From Bacteroidota bacterium (lineage in GTDB: Bacteria > Bacteroidota > Bacteroidia > Chitinophagales > Chitinophagaceae): a DNA stretch of 9,333 bases. Positions 1 to 6,791 of the stretch are shown one piece after another. Location of the stretch: positions 1 to 9,333 of the forward strand of contig JAFAEW010000092.1 in NCBI GenBank assembly GCA_023423835.1. Reading direction: 5' to 3'. A program made the translations under genes and the position numbers. Under the pieces are notes generated by a model. That model saw only the letters and a list, made by a program, of their open reading frames with translations. It did not search any database and had not been told where the DNA came from. Each line of letters starts with the position of its first letter. Position 1 is the stretch's first letter.

Positions 1-1
1 G

Positions 2-1021
2 CCCTATACGAAGGGCTTCCACCTGGTAGGAAATCCGTATGCCTCGCCCATCGACTGGAATGCGTCTTCCGGCTGGACAAAAACGAATCTCGACAATGCC
101 ATTTATTTCTTCAATGCGGGAACAACGGATCGCTATACCGGCACTTACAGCAGTTACATCAACGGCATCAGCAGCGATGGCATTGCTGGAAATATCATTC
201 CTTCCATGCAGGGGTTCTTCGTGCATGTTAAGGATGCGTTTCCCGCCACCGCAAAATTGACTGTCAACAACAACGCAAGAACGACCGATCTGAATCCCGC
301 TTATCACTATTCAAATACACAAGCACCACTCCTTAGGATCAGTGCCGGATTTTCTGACGGCGCAGCTTCAGATCCTACGGTGATCTATTTCAATGAGAGA
401 GAAAACGGCCTGTTTAACCAAAATCTCGATGCATTGAAAATGGAAAATTCGGATGAAAGCATTCCCAATTTGTTTTCCGTTTCGGCCGATGCGGAAAAGC
501 TTTCCATCCGGGCAGTGGAATTACCGAAAGATTCTACGGTTCAATGGCCGTTGGGAATAAAAATCGCGAAAAGCGGATCAGTTGCATTCCGCACCCGTGA
601 TCTCAAGGGAATTGATCCCGCTTTAAATGTATTCCTCTACGATAATTACGCAAACCGGTACACCAATCTTCGCATGCAGGAAAATTATTCGGTTGCATTG
701 AGCGCCGGTGAATACCTCAACCGGTTTTCCATCGTCTTCAGCAAAAAAGCATCGATGGAAGACAATGCAGCAGGCAATAATAATTCCGCCGTCTTTGATG
801 CTTTCGTACAAAGCGGAATGCTTACCGTAAAGACCAACGTGGAAGCAGCGGCTAACAGCAGGCTGCTGATCACCAATATGATGGGACAGAAGCTATGGAC
901 CGCGGCTTTTACCGGAAGTGGAAATTACAACCTGAACGCAAGATTTGCCGCCGGCGCTTACGTGGTAACGCTCTATAGTGCTACCGGCAATTATTCTAAA
1001 AAACTGTTTATTCAAAACTGA
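2..1021 (+). CDS. T9SS-exported surface protein, C-terminal part (5' end outside window)
   Basis: The reading frame is already open at base 2 and runs to a TGA at 1019-1021, giving 339 residues of a longer protein; the internal ATG at 206 is not a credible start because conserved sequence continues upstream of it. The first residues contain the pattern GFHLVGNPYASPIDW, followed about 45 residues later by IPSMQGFFVHV, a pairing typical of large extracellular Bacteroidota proteins. The last 75 or so residues (from about base 795) form a beta-rich type A sorting domain: a TVKTN strand, then LLITNMMGQKLW, a GAYVVTLYS strand and a KKLFIQN end. Such domains direct passage through the type IX secretion system across the outer membrane and anchoring or release at the surface. 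The functional domains lie upstream of the window, so the job of the protein cannot be stated. Its stop is 12 bases from the next gene. Confidence 0.9.
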   Translation, partial: PYTKGFHLVGNPYASPIDWNASSGWTKTNLDNAIYFFNAGTTDRYTGTYSSYINGISSDGIAGNIIPSMQGFFVHVKDAFPATAKLTVNNNARTTDLNPAYHYSNTQAPLLRISAGFSDGAASDPTVIYFNERENGLFNQNLDALKMENSDESIPNLFSVSADAEKLSIRAVELPKDSTVQWPLGIKIAKSGSVAFRTRDLKGIDPALNVFLYDNYANRYTNLRMQENYSVALSAGEYLNRFSIVFSKKASMEDNAAGNNNSAVFDAFVQSGMLTVKTNVEAAANSRLLITNMMGQKLWTAAFTGSGNYNLNARFAAGAYVVTLYSATGNYSKKLFIQN

Positions 1022-1033
1022 TGAAAAGTTGAA

Positions 1034-1555
1034 ATGTTTAAAAACTACCCGACATATTATCCGCTTATCATTACAGTTATCAGCTTATTACTGCTAACAA
1101 CGGAAGCCTTGGCTCAGTTGCAGCCTGAAGCTCCTCCGCGGCCGATTAAAGTATATGCGCGGCCTTTACAGGGATTGATGTTTGGCGCATTTTATCAGGG
1201 TCAGGCCGGAGGTACGATCAAAGTGGATGCATATGGATCGAGATCGGTTACCGGCGATATCATCCAGATGAATCTGGGAAAGCCTTTTTCTCCGGCCATC
1301 TTTGACGTGGATGCCAATCCCGGCACGTTAGTGAATATCCTAAACGGCCCCGACGTGATCCTGACGGGAAGTAATGGCGGAACCATCAAGCTGCACCTGG
1401 AAGAGTCAGACAAGGGAAGTCCTTTTATTGCCACTGCCATTCCTCCTTCATTTACCGAACTCAGAATTGGAGGAACACTAATCATCGGACCGCCGGCAGC
1501 AAATCCTCCCGGCGAATACAGCGGCACTTTCAGCGTAATCTTTAATAACGAGTAA
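1034..1555 (+). CDS. Secreted DUF4402 domain protein (putative fimbrial-type subunit)
   Basis: The 173-residue product begins with a clear signal peptide: a hydrophobic run at residues 11-23 and an ALA-Q cleavage site at 27/28. The mature part matches the DUF4402 pattern as I know it: an opening PIKVYARPLQGLMFGAF strand, GGTIKVDAYGSRS, a central NGPDVILTGSNGG segment, LRIGGTLIIG and a final PPGEYSGTFSVIF strand. DUF4402 folds are thought to be immunoglobulin-like and related to pilus subunits, but their role is poorly established. The gene lies 12 bases after the T9SS protein and 17 bases before an usher-like protein, which supports a surface-assembled subunit role; that function is inference. 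The ATG at 1034 is chosen because it gives the complete signal peptide. No Shine-Dalgarno sequence is visible, as usual in this phylum. The long opposite-strand frame here is a shadow. Confidence 0.85.
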   Translation: MFKNYPTYYPLIITVISLLLLTTEALAQLQPEAPPRPIKVYARPLQGLMFGAFYQGQAGGTIKVDAYGSRSVTGDIIQMNLGKPFSPAIFDVDANPGTLVNILNGPDVILTGSNGGTIKLHLEESDKGSPFIATAIPPSFTELRIGGTLIIGPPAANPPGEYSGTFSVIFNNE

Positions 1556-1572
1556 ATGAATTAAAACTTTAC

Positions 1573-4170
1573 ATGATTTTTATTGCGAAAAATATTCGGG
1601 TGGTCATTTTAAAAGCCGTGGCATTTTTATGTCTGATGGTTTTTTTGCCATCGGTTTTGTTGGCAAACCCTGATTCACTTCGCAATCCGATAGACCCGAT
1701 TGAGCTCGAGTCTGACACCACTTCTATTTATGTAACCGTTCAAAATGTAGGCGGACACGAGATTCCGGCTATCATCCAAAACGAAGTGCCTTATCTTTCC
1801 GTGGTAGACGTATTTGATTTTTTGAAAATCAGAAACGAGATAAATGCCACGGCTGATTCTGTTTACGGCTTTTTCATCAGCGCCGACAAATCCTATCTCA
1901 TCGATAAGATAAATAACCGGATTACTTTTGCCGGGAAGACTTTCCCGCTCGAAGCGGGCGATATTCTGATTGCAGAATCGAATATGTTTTTGAAGATGAA
2001 ATATTTCGGAAAAATCTTCGGTCTTGAATGTGATTTTTCATTCCGCAACCTCACCATCCGGATTAAAACAGAACAGGAATTGCCGGTGGTGAAAGAAATG
2101 CGGCAGGCGCAGATCAGAAGTAATCTTAGCAAACTGCGGGGAGAATTCAAAGCCGATTCGGTCTTTAACCGCCGCTTTCCATTGCTCGCCCTGGGAATGG
2201 CAGATTGGATGGTGATTGGAAACCAGGATGAATTCGGCAAATCAACCCGCGTTTATCTTGGATTGGGAGGAATGTTTGCAGGAGGCGAATTCAGGGCAAA
2301 CATCAATCATTACAGCAATCTTCCTTTCACAGAAAAACAACAATACTACCACTGGCGATATGTGAACAATGACAACAAATACCTGCGGCAGGCGATCGTT
2401 GGAAAGATCGCAGCAAGACAAATTTCGTCGATTTTTGATCCGGTTGTAGGCGTACAGTTTACTAACCGGCCCACAACCTTCCGCCGTTCATTTGGATCTT
2501 ATTTGCTCAGCGACAAAACGGAACCGGGCTGGATCGTGGAATTGTATGTAAACAACGTATTGGTCAACTACGTGAAAGCCGATGATGCGGGTTTTTACCA
2601 GTTTGAAGTTCCGCTGGTTTACGGAAGTTCTAACATCAAACTCCGTTTCTTCGGCGCTTATGGCGAAGAAAGGTTCAGCGAACAGGACATCATGATCCCT
2701 TTCAATTTTCTGCCGAAGAATGAATGGGAATATACGGTAAGCGCCGGCATTGTTGAAGACAGTACGCACAGCCGTTTCAGCCGGGCGGAATTGAACTATG
2801 GACTGGGAAGGCGTGTGACCTTTGGCGGAGGAGTTGAATATCTTTCGTCCATTACCAGCGGGCAAACGATGCCTTTTCTCTCTGCTTCGGCAGTATTGGG
2901 AAGCAATTTATTTTTCAGCACCGATTACGCACTGGGCGTTCGTTGGAAATCTGTTTTGAATTACCGTACGAAATCCAACGCACAGATCGAACTCAATTAC
3001 ACCAAATACCACGAAGGTCAAACAGCGATAAGATACAGTTATCTCGAAGAAAGAAAGATCGCCGTGTCTCTGCCCGTAACGGGAAAACATTTTTCGGTCT
3101 TCTCAAGACTTTCGGCCTATCAGATTGTGTTGCCTTCCACAAAATATACAACTGCGGAATGGACGGTTTCGGGAATTGTGTATGGATTGAACGGCCATAT
3201 TACAACCTATGGAATTTTCACTGCCCAAAACGATCCCTTTTATTACAGCAACCTCGGATTATCCTTCCGTTTGCCGGGCAAGTTTCTGTTTACGCCGCAG
3301 GCTCAATACGAATACAATTCCAAAAAGCTGTTTTCGATGAAGTATGAGGTCGGAAAATATTTTTCCGGGAAAGGGTATTTCAACACCTATTATGAGCGAA
3401 ATTTCAAAAGTAATTTCAGCAGCTTCGGCCTCAGCCTCCGGTATGATTTTTCATTTGCCCAGGTAGGATTATTTTCCCGCACCAATGGTAAAAAGATCTC
3501 TACCATGCAATCGGCCAGCGGCAGCGTGTTGTTTGATAACAAAACAGGATTCCTTGCATTTGAAAATCGCGCCGTGGCGGGACGCGGCGGCATTCTGATT
3601 GAGCCGTTTTTAGACATCAACGGCAACGGGAAGAAAGACAAAGGCGAACCGAAAGTAAAAGGCGTTACCGCTAATATCAATGGGGGAATCACGAAGTATA
3701 CCGATGATACATTGATCGCCATTTCCCAACTGGAAGCCTACAGTTATTATCTGCTCGAAGTGGATGATTCAAGACTCGAAAACATCTCCTGGCGGCTTAC
3801 AAAAAAGCGTTTTAAAGTAAATATTGATCCTTATAGTTTCAAAACTATCCAGGTGCCGGTAAGCATCATGAACGAACTGAGCGGTGAAGTTGTAATGGAC
3901 GAAAACGGCACAGAAAAAGGAATGGGAAGAATGATCGTAAATCTGTATAAAAAAGACGGAACTTTCATCGGAAAAACGCTAACTGAATCGGATGGCAGTT
4001 TTAACTGGTGGGGATTATTTTCCGGGGAATGTATCATCAAACTCGATCCCGTTCAACTGAATAAATTGAACTTCAAAGACCTGCAGCCTGGTGGAATTTC
4101 CCTAACCTTCGATCCTTCTGTCGATGGCGAATACAAAGACGGCATCAAACTAAAAATAGTTGGGCAATAA
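1573..4170 (+). CDS. Usher-like outer-membrane protein with carboxypeptidase-regulatory-like C-terminus
   Basis: This 865-residue protein has a signal peptide (hydrophobic residues 10-30, likely cleavage after VLLA at 31). Residues about 50-175 form an N-terminal region quite unlike the usual FimD N-domain. From about 205 to 670 the sequence is rich in alternating hydrophobic, aromatic-ended strands, as expected of a large beta-barrel. Residues about 300-380 look like the usher middle or plug region: an FRRSFGSYLL start, then GWIVELYVNNVLVNY, a GFYQFEVPLVYGSS segment and FLPKNEWEYTVSAG, which parallels the FimD/PapC order. Residues 681-692 form an EF-hand-like loop (D681, N683, N685, D689, E692), and 770-860 resemble a carboxypeptidase-regulatory-like beta-sandwich. 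Known ushers export and assemble fimbrial subunits through the outer membrane, and the DUF4402 gene just upstream suits that role. No chaperone gene is visible. The family call is by pattern recognition; the substrate is inferred. Confidence 0.8.
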   Translation: MIFIAKNIRVVILKAVAFLCLMVFLPSVLLANPDSLRNPIDPIELESDTTSIYVTVQNVGGHEIPAIIQNEVPYLSVVDVFDFLKIRNEINATADSVYGFFISADKSYLIDKINNRITFAGKTFPLEAGDILIAESNMFLKMKYFGKIFGLECDFSFRNLTIRIKTEQELPVVKEMRQAQIRSNLSKLRGEFKADSVFNRRFPLLALGMADWMVIGNQDEFGKSTRVYLGLGGMFAGGEFRANINHYSNLPFTEKQQYYHWRYVNNDNKYLRQAIVGKIAARQISSIFDPVVGVQFTNRPTTFRRSFGSYLLSDKTEPGWIVELYVNNVLVNYVKADDAGFYQFEVPLVYGSSNIKLRFFGAYGEERFSEQDIMIPFNFLPKNEWEYTVSAGIVEDSTHSRFSRAELNYGLGRRVTFGGGVEYLSSITSGQTMPFLSASAVLGSNLFFSTDYALGVRWKSVLNYRTKSNAQIELNYTKYHEGQTAIRYSYLEERKIAVSLPVTGKHFSVFSRLSAYQIVLPSTKYTTAEWTVSGIVYGLNGHITTYGIFTAQNDPFYYSNLGLSFRLPGKFLFTPQAQYEYNSKKLFSMKYEVGKYFSGKGYFNTYYERNFKSNFSSFGLSLRYDFSFAQVGLFSRTNGKKISTMQSASGSVLFDNKTGFLAFENRAVAGRGGILIEPFLDINGNGKKDKGEPKVKGVTANINGGITKYTDDTLIAISQLEAYSYYLLEVDDSRLENISWRLTKKRFKVNIDPYSFKTIQVPVSIMNELSGEVVMDENGTEKGMGRMIVNLYKKDGTFIGKTLTESDGSFNWWGLFSGECIIKLDPVQLNKLNFKDLQPGGISLTFDPSVDGEYKDGIKLKIVGQ

Positions 4171-4186
4171 TTCTGTTTTTATCAGA

Positions 4187-4194
4187 TATTTTTG
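4187..4194 (+). promoter_or_regulatory. Putative -7 promoter box for rimM (TATTTTTG)
   Basis: The octamer is an exact match to the Bacteroidota -7 consensus TAnnTTTG and sits in the 30-base gap after the usher gene. It ends only six bases before the ATG at 4201, so a transcript starting at the usual distance would have almost no 5' leader. No good TTTG is present at the usual spacing for a -33 box; the nearest TTG ends 24 bases upstream. It may be a weak or chance match. Confidence 0.4.
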
Positions 4195-4200
4195 CACGAG

Positions 4201-4713
4201 ATGCAGGAATATATTCATATTGGAAAAATCGTTGCAACCACCGGCCTAACCGGTAAACTGATCGTTAAACATGGATTGGGAAAGCGATCTGATTTAAAGA
4301 TAAAAGCGATTTTTATAGAGACCGCTCAAAGTGAATTTTTACCCTATTTCATCCAATCCGGGAAATCAAAATCAGCGGATGAAACGCTGATTCAGATTGA
4401 AGGAATTGACCGCCCCGAATCAGCCAAACCGTTGATCCAGAAGCCTGTTTGGGTAAGCGAATCCGATTTCCGGTCGCTCGTTTCACGCCATGCACCCCTG
4501 GCAATGTTGCACTATCAGTTGTTTGACGGTGAGCTGCCGATCGGAAAAATTGAAGAAGTGATTGAACAGCCGCATCAGATCCTGGTGGTAATAAAAATCA
4601 ACGGCAAAGATGTTTTAATTCCGCTTCATGATCAGACGCTTCGAAAAATTGATCACGAAAAAGCCGCGGTTTATGCCGAACTTCCCGATGGATTGCTCGA
4701 TATTTATCAATAA
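4201..4713 (+). CDS. rimM: Ribosome maturation factor RimM
   Basis: RimM binds ribosomal protein S19 in the 30S head and assists maturation of the 3' domain of 16S rRNA. The product of about 170 residues has the two family domains: an N-terminal RimM barrel opening with IHIGKIVATTGLTGKLIVKH (the familiar GKI-GL-G-V start), and a C-terminal PRC-like barrel from about residue 95 containing the LPIGKIEEVIEQPHQILVV stretch, KDVLIPLHD and a closing ELPDGLLDIY. Length is normal. I prefer the ATG at 4201; the frame is also open from a TTG at 4192, which would add three residues but overlaps the putative promoter box. Nothing typical of its usual neighbours (rpsP for S16, trmD) is present on either side. 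The stop is 11 bases from the next gene, so co-transcription with the membrane protein is likely. Confidence 0.92.
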   Translation: MQEYIHIGKIVATTGLTGKLIVKHGLGKRSDLKIKAIFIETAQSEFLPYFIQSGKSKSADETLIQIEGIDRPESAKPLIQKPVWVSESDFRSLVSRHAPLAMLHYQLFDGELPIGKIEEVIEQPHQILVVIKINGKDVLIPLHDQTLRKIDHEKAAVYAELPDGLLDIYQ

Positions 4714-4724
4714 ATACCTCAGAA

Positions 4725-5369
4725 ATGGAAGAACCTGTTGAACAAGAATTGAAGCAGGAATTTCAACTGGAAAGAATGATTTTTTTCAGTGATGCCGTCT
4801 TCGCCATTGCTATCACCATCCTTGCTTTGGAATTAAAGGTTCCGGCCATTGACAGGCATATTGCAACTGACGCAATGTTGTTGAACAGCCTGGACGAACT
4901 CATTCCGAAATTTGTCGGATTTTTTATTTCGTTTTTCATCATCGGACTGTACTGGACCATTCATCACCGGATGTTTGGATATGTGGTGCGGTACAATAAA
5001 AGGCTACTCTGGCTGAATCTTATCTTTCTCCTGGCCATTGTCTTAATGCCGTTCAGTACGGCTTTTTACAGTGAATATGTGATCGAATTATTACGCGTTC
5101 CGATGATGGTTTATGCCACCAACATTGTGTTTCTCGGCCTTATGAATATCATCTTGTGGCGGTACCTCACCCAGAGTAAAAATGGTTTAACCGAAGGCGT
5201 TAGGGCCGATGACAGAAAGTATTACTTATTCAGGGCAATGGTTGTTCCCGTCCTGTTTGTTTCGATAGCCGTCATTTATCTTTTCAATCCAAAGGTTGCG
5301 ATCTTTCTTCCCATGTTTGTGCCGGTAGTTTTGCGCCTTGCGAAGCGGTTTGTCTTGAAACGGAAATAG
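4725..5369 (+). CDS. TMEM175/DUF1211 family potassium-channel-like membrane protein
   Basis: The 214-residue protein has the TMEM175 signature RxxxFSD at residues 17-23 (R17, F21, S22, D23) running directly into the first membrane helix, FAIAITILALEL. About six hydrophobic segments follow, including FVGFFISFFIIGLYW and LIFLLAIVLMPFSTAF, which suits the single-repeat bacterial form. Characterised bacterial relatives assemble as tetramers and pass potassium ions, with the pore lined by the first helix; whether this copy conducts is inference. The helix after FSD reads AVFAIAI, which differs from the second copy in this window. A glutamate-rich N-terminus of about 16 residues precedes the motif, and the C-terminus is basic (KRFVLKRK). 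It follows rimM closely and is probably carried on the same transcript, with no obvious functional link. Confidence 0.88.
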   Translation: MEEPVEQELKQEFQLERMIFFSDAVFAIAITILALELKVPAIDRHIATDAMLLNSLDELIPKFVGFFISFFIIGLYWTIHHRMFGYVVRYNKRLLWLNLIFLLAIVLMPFSTAFYSEYVIELLRVPMMVYATNIVFLGLMNIILWRYLTQSKNGLTEGVRADDRKYYLFRAMVVPVLFVSIAVIYLFNPKVAIFLPMFVPVVLRLAKRFVLKRK

Positions 5370-5428
5370 GGGATGTGGCTGATTTGCATCGGGCGATTCT
5401 ACCTTTATTTCATAATTACATTTTCCAG

Positions 5429-5436
5429 TAGATTTG
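5429..5436 (+). promoter_or_regulatory. Putative -7 promoter box (TAGATTTG) for the dehydrogenase gene
   Basis: This is an exact TAnnTTTG match in the 80-base spacer between the TMEM175 gene and the dehydrogenase gene, ending 13 bases before the ATG. A degenerate -33 candidate, TTTA at 5404-5407, lies 21 bases upstream. The position in front of a gene with no close upstream partner supports a real promoter. The implied leader is only about ten bases. Confidence 0.5.
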
Positions 5437-5449
5437 TTGCAAACCTTTT

Positions 5450-6580
5450 ATGATGCAAAAAATAGCCGTTTTAGGATGTGGAATGGTAGGAAGTACGATA
5501 GCAAAAGATCTTTCGAAAAAATTTTCGGTTACCGGATTCGACCAAAATCTGATGCATTTAAATGCTTTGAAAGAATCTAACCCGGAACTTGAAGTGCGTT
5601 CCGCAGATCTTAAAAATACCTCCGCTTACAGCGAATGGTTGCAACCTTTCGATCTCGTGGTGATTGCCGTTCCCGGGTTTATGGGATTTGAAACTTTAAA
5701 GGCAGTCATCGAAGCGGGAAAGGATGTGGTGGATATTTCATTTTTCCCCGAGGATGCGCTCTTGCTTGACAGCCTCGCAAAGGAGAAAAACGTTACCGCG
5801 GTGGTCGATTGTGGCGTGGCGCCGGGCATGAGCAACCTTATTGCCGGATATTATGACGATCAAATGCAAATTAATGAATTCTCCTGCTATGTGGGCGGAC
5901 TGCCGGTTGAAAGAAAAAAGCCATTCGAATATAAAGCGCCGTTTTCTCCGATCGATGTGATTGAGGAATACATCCGGCCGGCAAGGATCAAAGAAAACGG
6001 GCAAATCGTAGTAAAACCCGCGTTGTCTGAGATTGAACTGCTGGATTTTGAGGGAATCGGCACGCTCGAAGCATTTAATACCGACGGTCTGAGAACCCTG
6101 TTGTTTACGCTGCCGGGAATCCCCAATCTTAAGGAGAAGACCATCCGGTACCCCGGACACGCAAAATGGATGGAAGGCCTTAAAAGGGCCGGATTTTTCT
6201 CAGACCGCCCGGTTATGGTCAATGGAATGAAAATGCGTTGCATTGAGGCCACTTCTGCCATCCTGTTTAAAGAGTGGAAACTCGAACCGGGCATGCAGGA
6301 ATTTACAATTATGAAAGTGAATATCGAGGGCGAAGGAAAACGGATTGAATATACGTTGTTAGACCGCTTCGATCCTTCTACCCGCACTTCGTCCATGTCG
6401 CGGACTACCGGCTATACCTGCGCTGCAGCGGCCAACCTCGTATTGGAAGGAAAGTTTAATGAAAAGGGAATATTTCCACCCGAATTCATTGGAAAACGCA
6501 ACGGCTGCTTTAACTATATTCTCGATTATCTGAAGGAAAGAAATGTGAACTGGCAGAAGAAAGAGGAACAAAATATTTAG
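5450..6580 (+). CDS. Saccharopine dehydrogenase family protein, probable L-lysine 6-dehydrogenase type
   Basis: This 376-residue oxidoreductase opens with a Rossmann fold: IAVLGCGMVGSTIA with the glycine motif at G9, G11 and G14, and an acidic D31 after the second strand (VTGFD), which suggests NAD rather than NADP. Later landmarks are PGFMGFETLKAVIEAGKDVVD, the CGVAPGMSN turn at about 121-129, YVGGLP, an IEEYIRPARIKENG segment and MSRTTGY at about 316. This series fits the compact saccharopine-dehydrogenase-like proteins that include bacterial and archaeal lysine dehydrogenases, which oxidatively deaminate the lysine epsilon-amino group to give piperideine-6-carboxylate. Carboxynorspermidine or saccharopine reductases are related alternatives, so the substrate is uncertain. 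There are two tandem ATGs at 5450 and 5453; either could be the start. No lysine-catabolism partner gene lies nearby. Confidence 0.82.
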   Translation: MMQKIAVLGCGMVGSTIAKDLSKKFSVTGFDQNLMHLNALKESNPELEVRSADLKNTSAYSEWLQPFDLVVIAVPGFMGFETLKAVIEAGKDVVDISFFPEDALLLDSLAKEKNVTAVVDCGVAPGMSNLIAGYYDDQMQINEFSCYVGGLPVERKKPFEYKAPFSPIDVIEEYIRPARIKENGQIVVKPALSEIELLDFEGIGTLEAFNTDGLRTLLFTLPGIPNLKEKTIRYPGHAKWMEGLKRAGFFSDRPVMVNGMKMRCIEATSAILFKEWKLEPGMQEFTIMKVNIEGEGKRIEYTLLDRFDPSTRTSSMSRTTGYTCAAAANLVLEGKFNEKGIFPPEFIGKRNGCFNYILDYLKERNVNWQKKEEQNI

Positions 6581-6617
6581 GAGGAATGAAGGATTTTTCC
6601 GGGAAAGTTGAATTGGC

Positions 6618-6639
6618 CGAAAATTGTAGTTAATTTTCG
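6618..6639. other. Perfect 8-bp inverted repeat in the spacer after the dehydrogenase gene
   Basis: CGAAAATT (6618-6625) and AATTTTCG (6632-6639) pair perfectly around a six-base loop, GTAGTT. It lies 38 bases after the dehydrogenase stop. The stem is AT-rich and no T-tract follows, so it is not a standard intrinsic terminator; it may be an mRNA 3'-end hairpin or an operator-like palindrome. The rest of the 211-base spacer (6581-6791) holds a 7-base direct repeat, GGCCGTG, at 6666-6672 and 6675-6681, and no recognisable promoter or gene. Confidence 0.4.
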
Positions 6640-6791
6640 AATGAGGATGGAGGAAAATTCGACTGGGCCGTGTTGGCCGTGAATTTATGCAGACAATTCC
6701 GAGGTTGAATGGCTGTTCGTCTGCGTTTTGATCGTGGACGGAGAATAATTATTACAGCTTTTGAATCATCAGAATATAATCAGCAGGCAAT

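Noticed and set aside
2943..3347. 134-codon plus-strand frame inside the usher-like gene
   Set aside because: It lies fully within a continuous 865-residue barrel protein in another frame and shows no recognisable domain, so it is not evidence of a frameshift.
5738..6396. Long opposite-strand open frames (140 and 169 codons) inside the dehydrogenase gene
   Set aside because: They overlap a well-supported gene, overlap one another in different frames, and their translations lack family motifs. They are antisense shadows.
6586..6633. Mini-ORF of 15 codons after the dehydrogenase gene, preceded by AGGAGG
   Set aside because: The Shine-Dalgarno-like run overlaps the previous stop and lies one base from the ATG, too close to work. 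Shine-Dalgarno use is also rare in this phylum, and the peptide has no recognisable feature.
6641..6682. Second mini-ORF (13 codons) in the same spacer
   Set aside because: It is too short, has no translation signal and overlaps the direct repeat; chance is sufficient.
6758..6779. TTGAAT and TATAAT words upstream of the oxidoreductase as a sigma-70 promoter
   Set aside because: The two words are only eight bases apart, and sigma-70 style boxes are not the rule in Bacteroidota.
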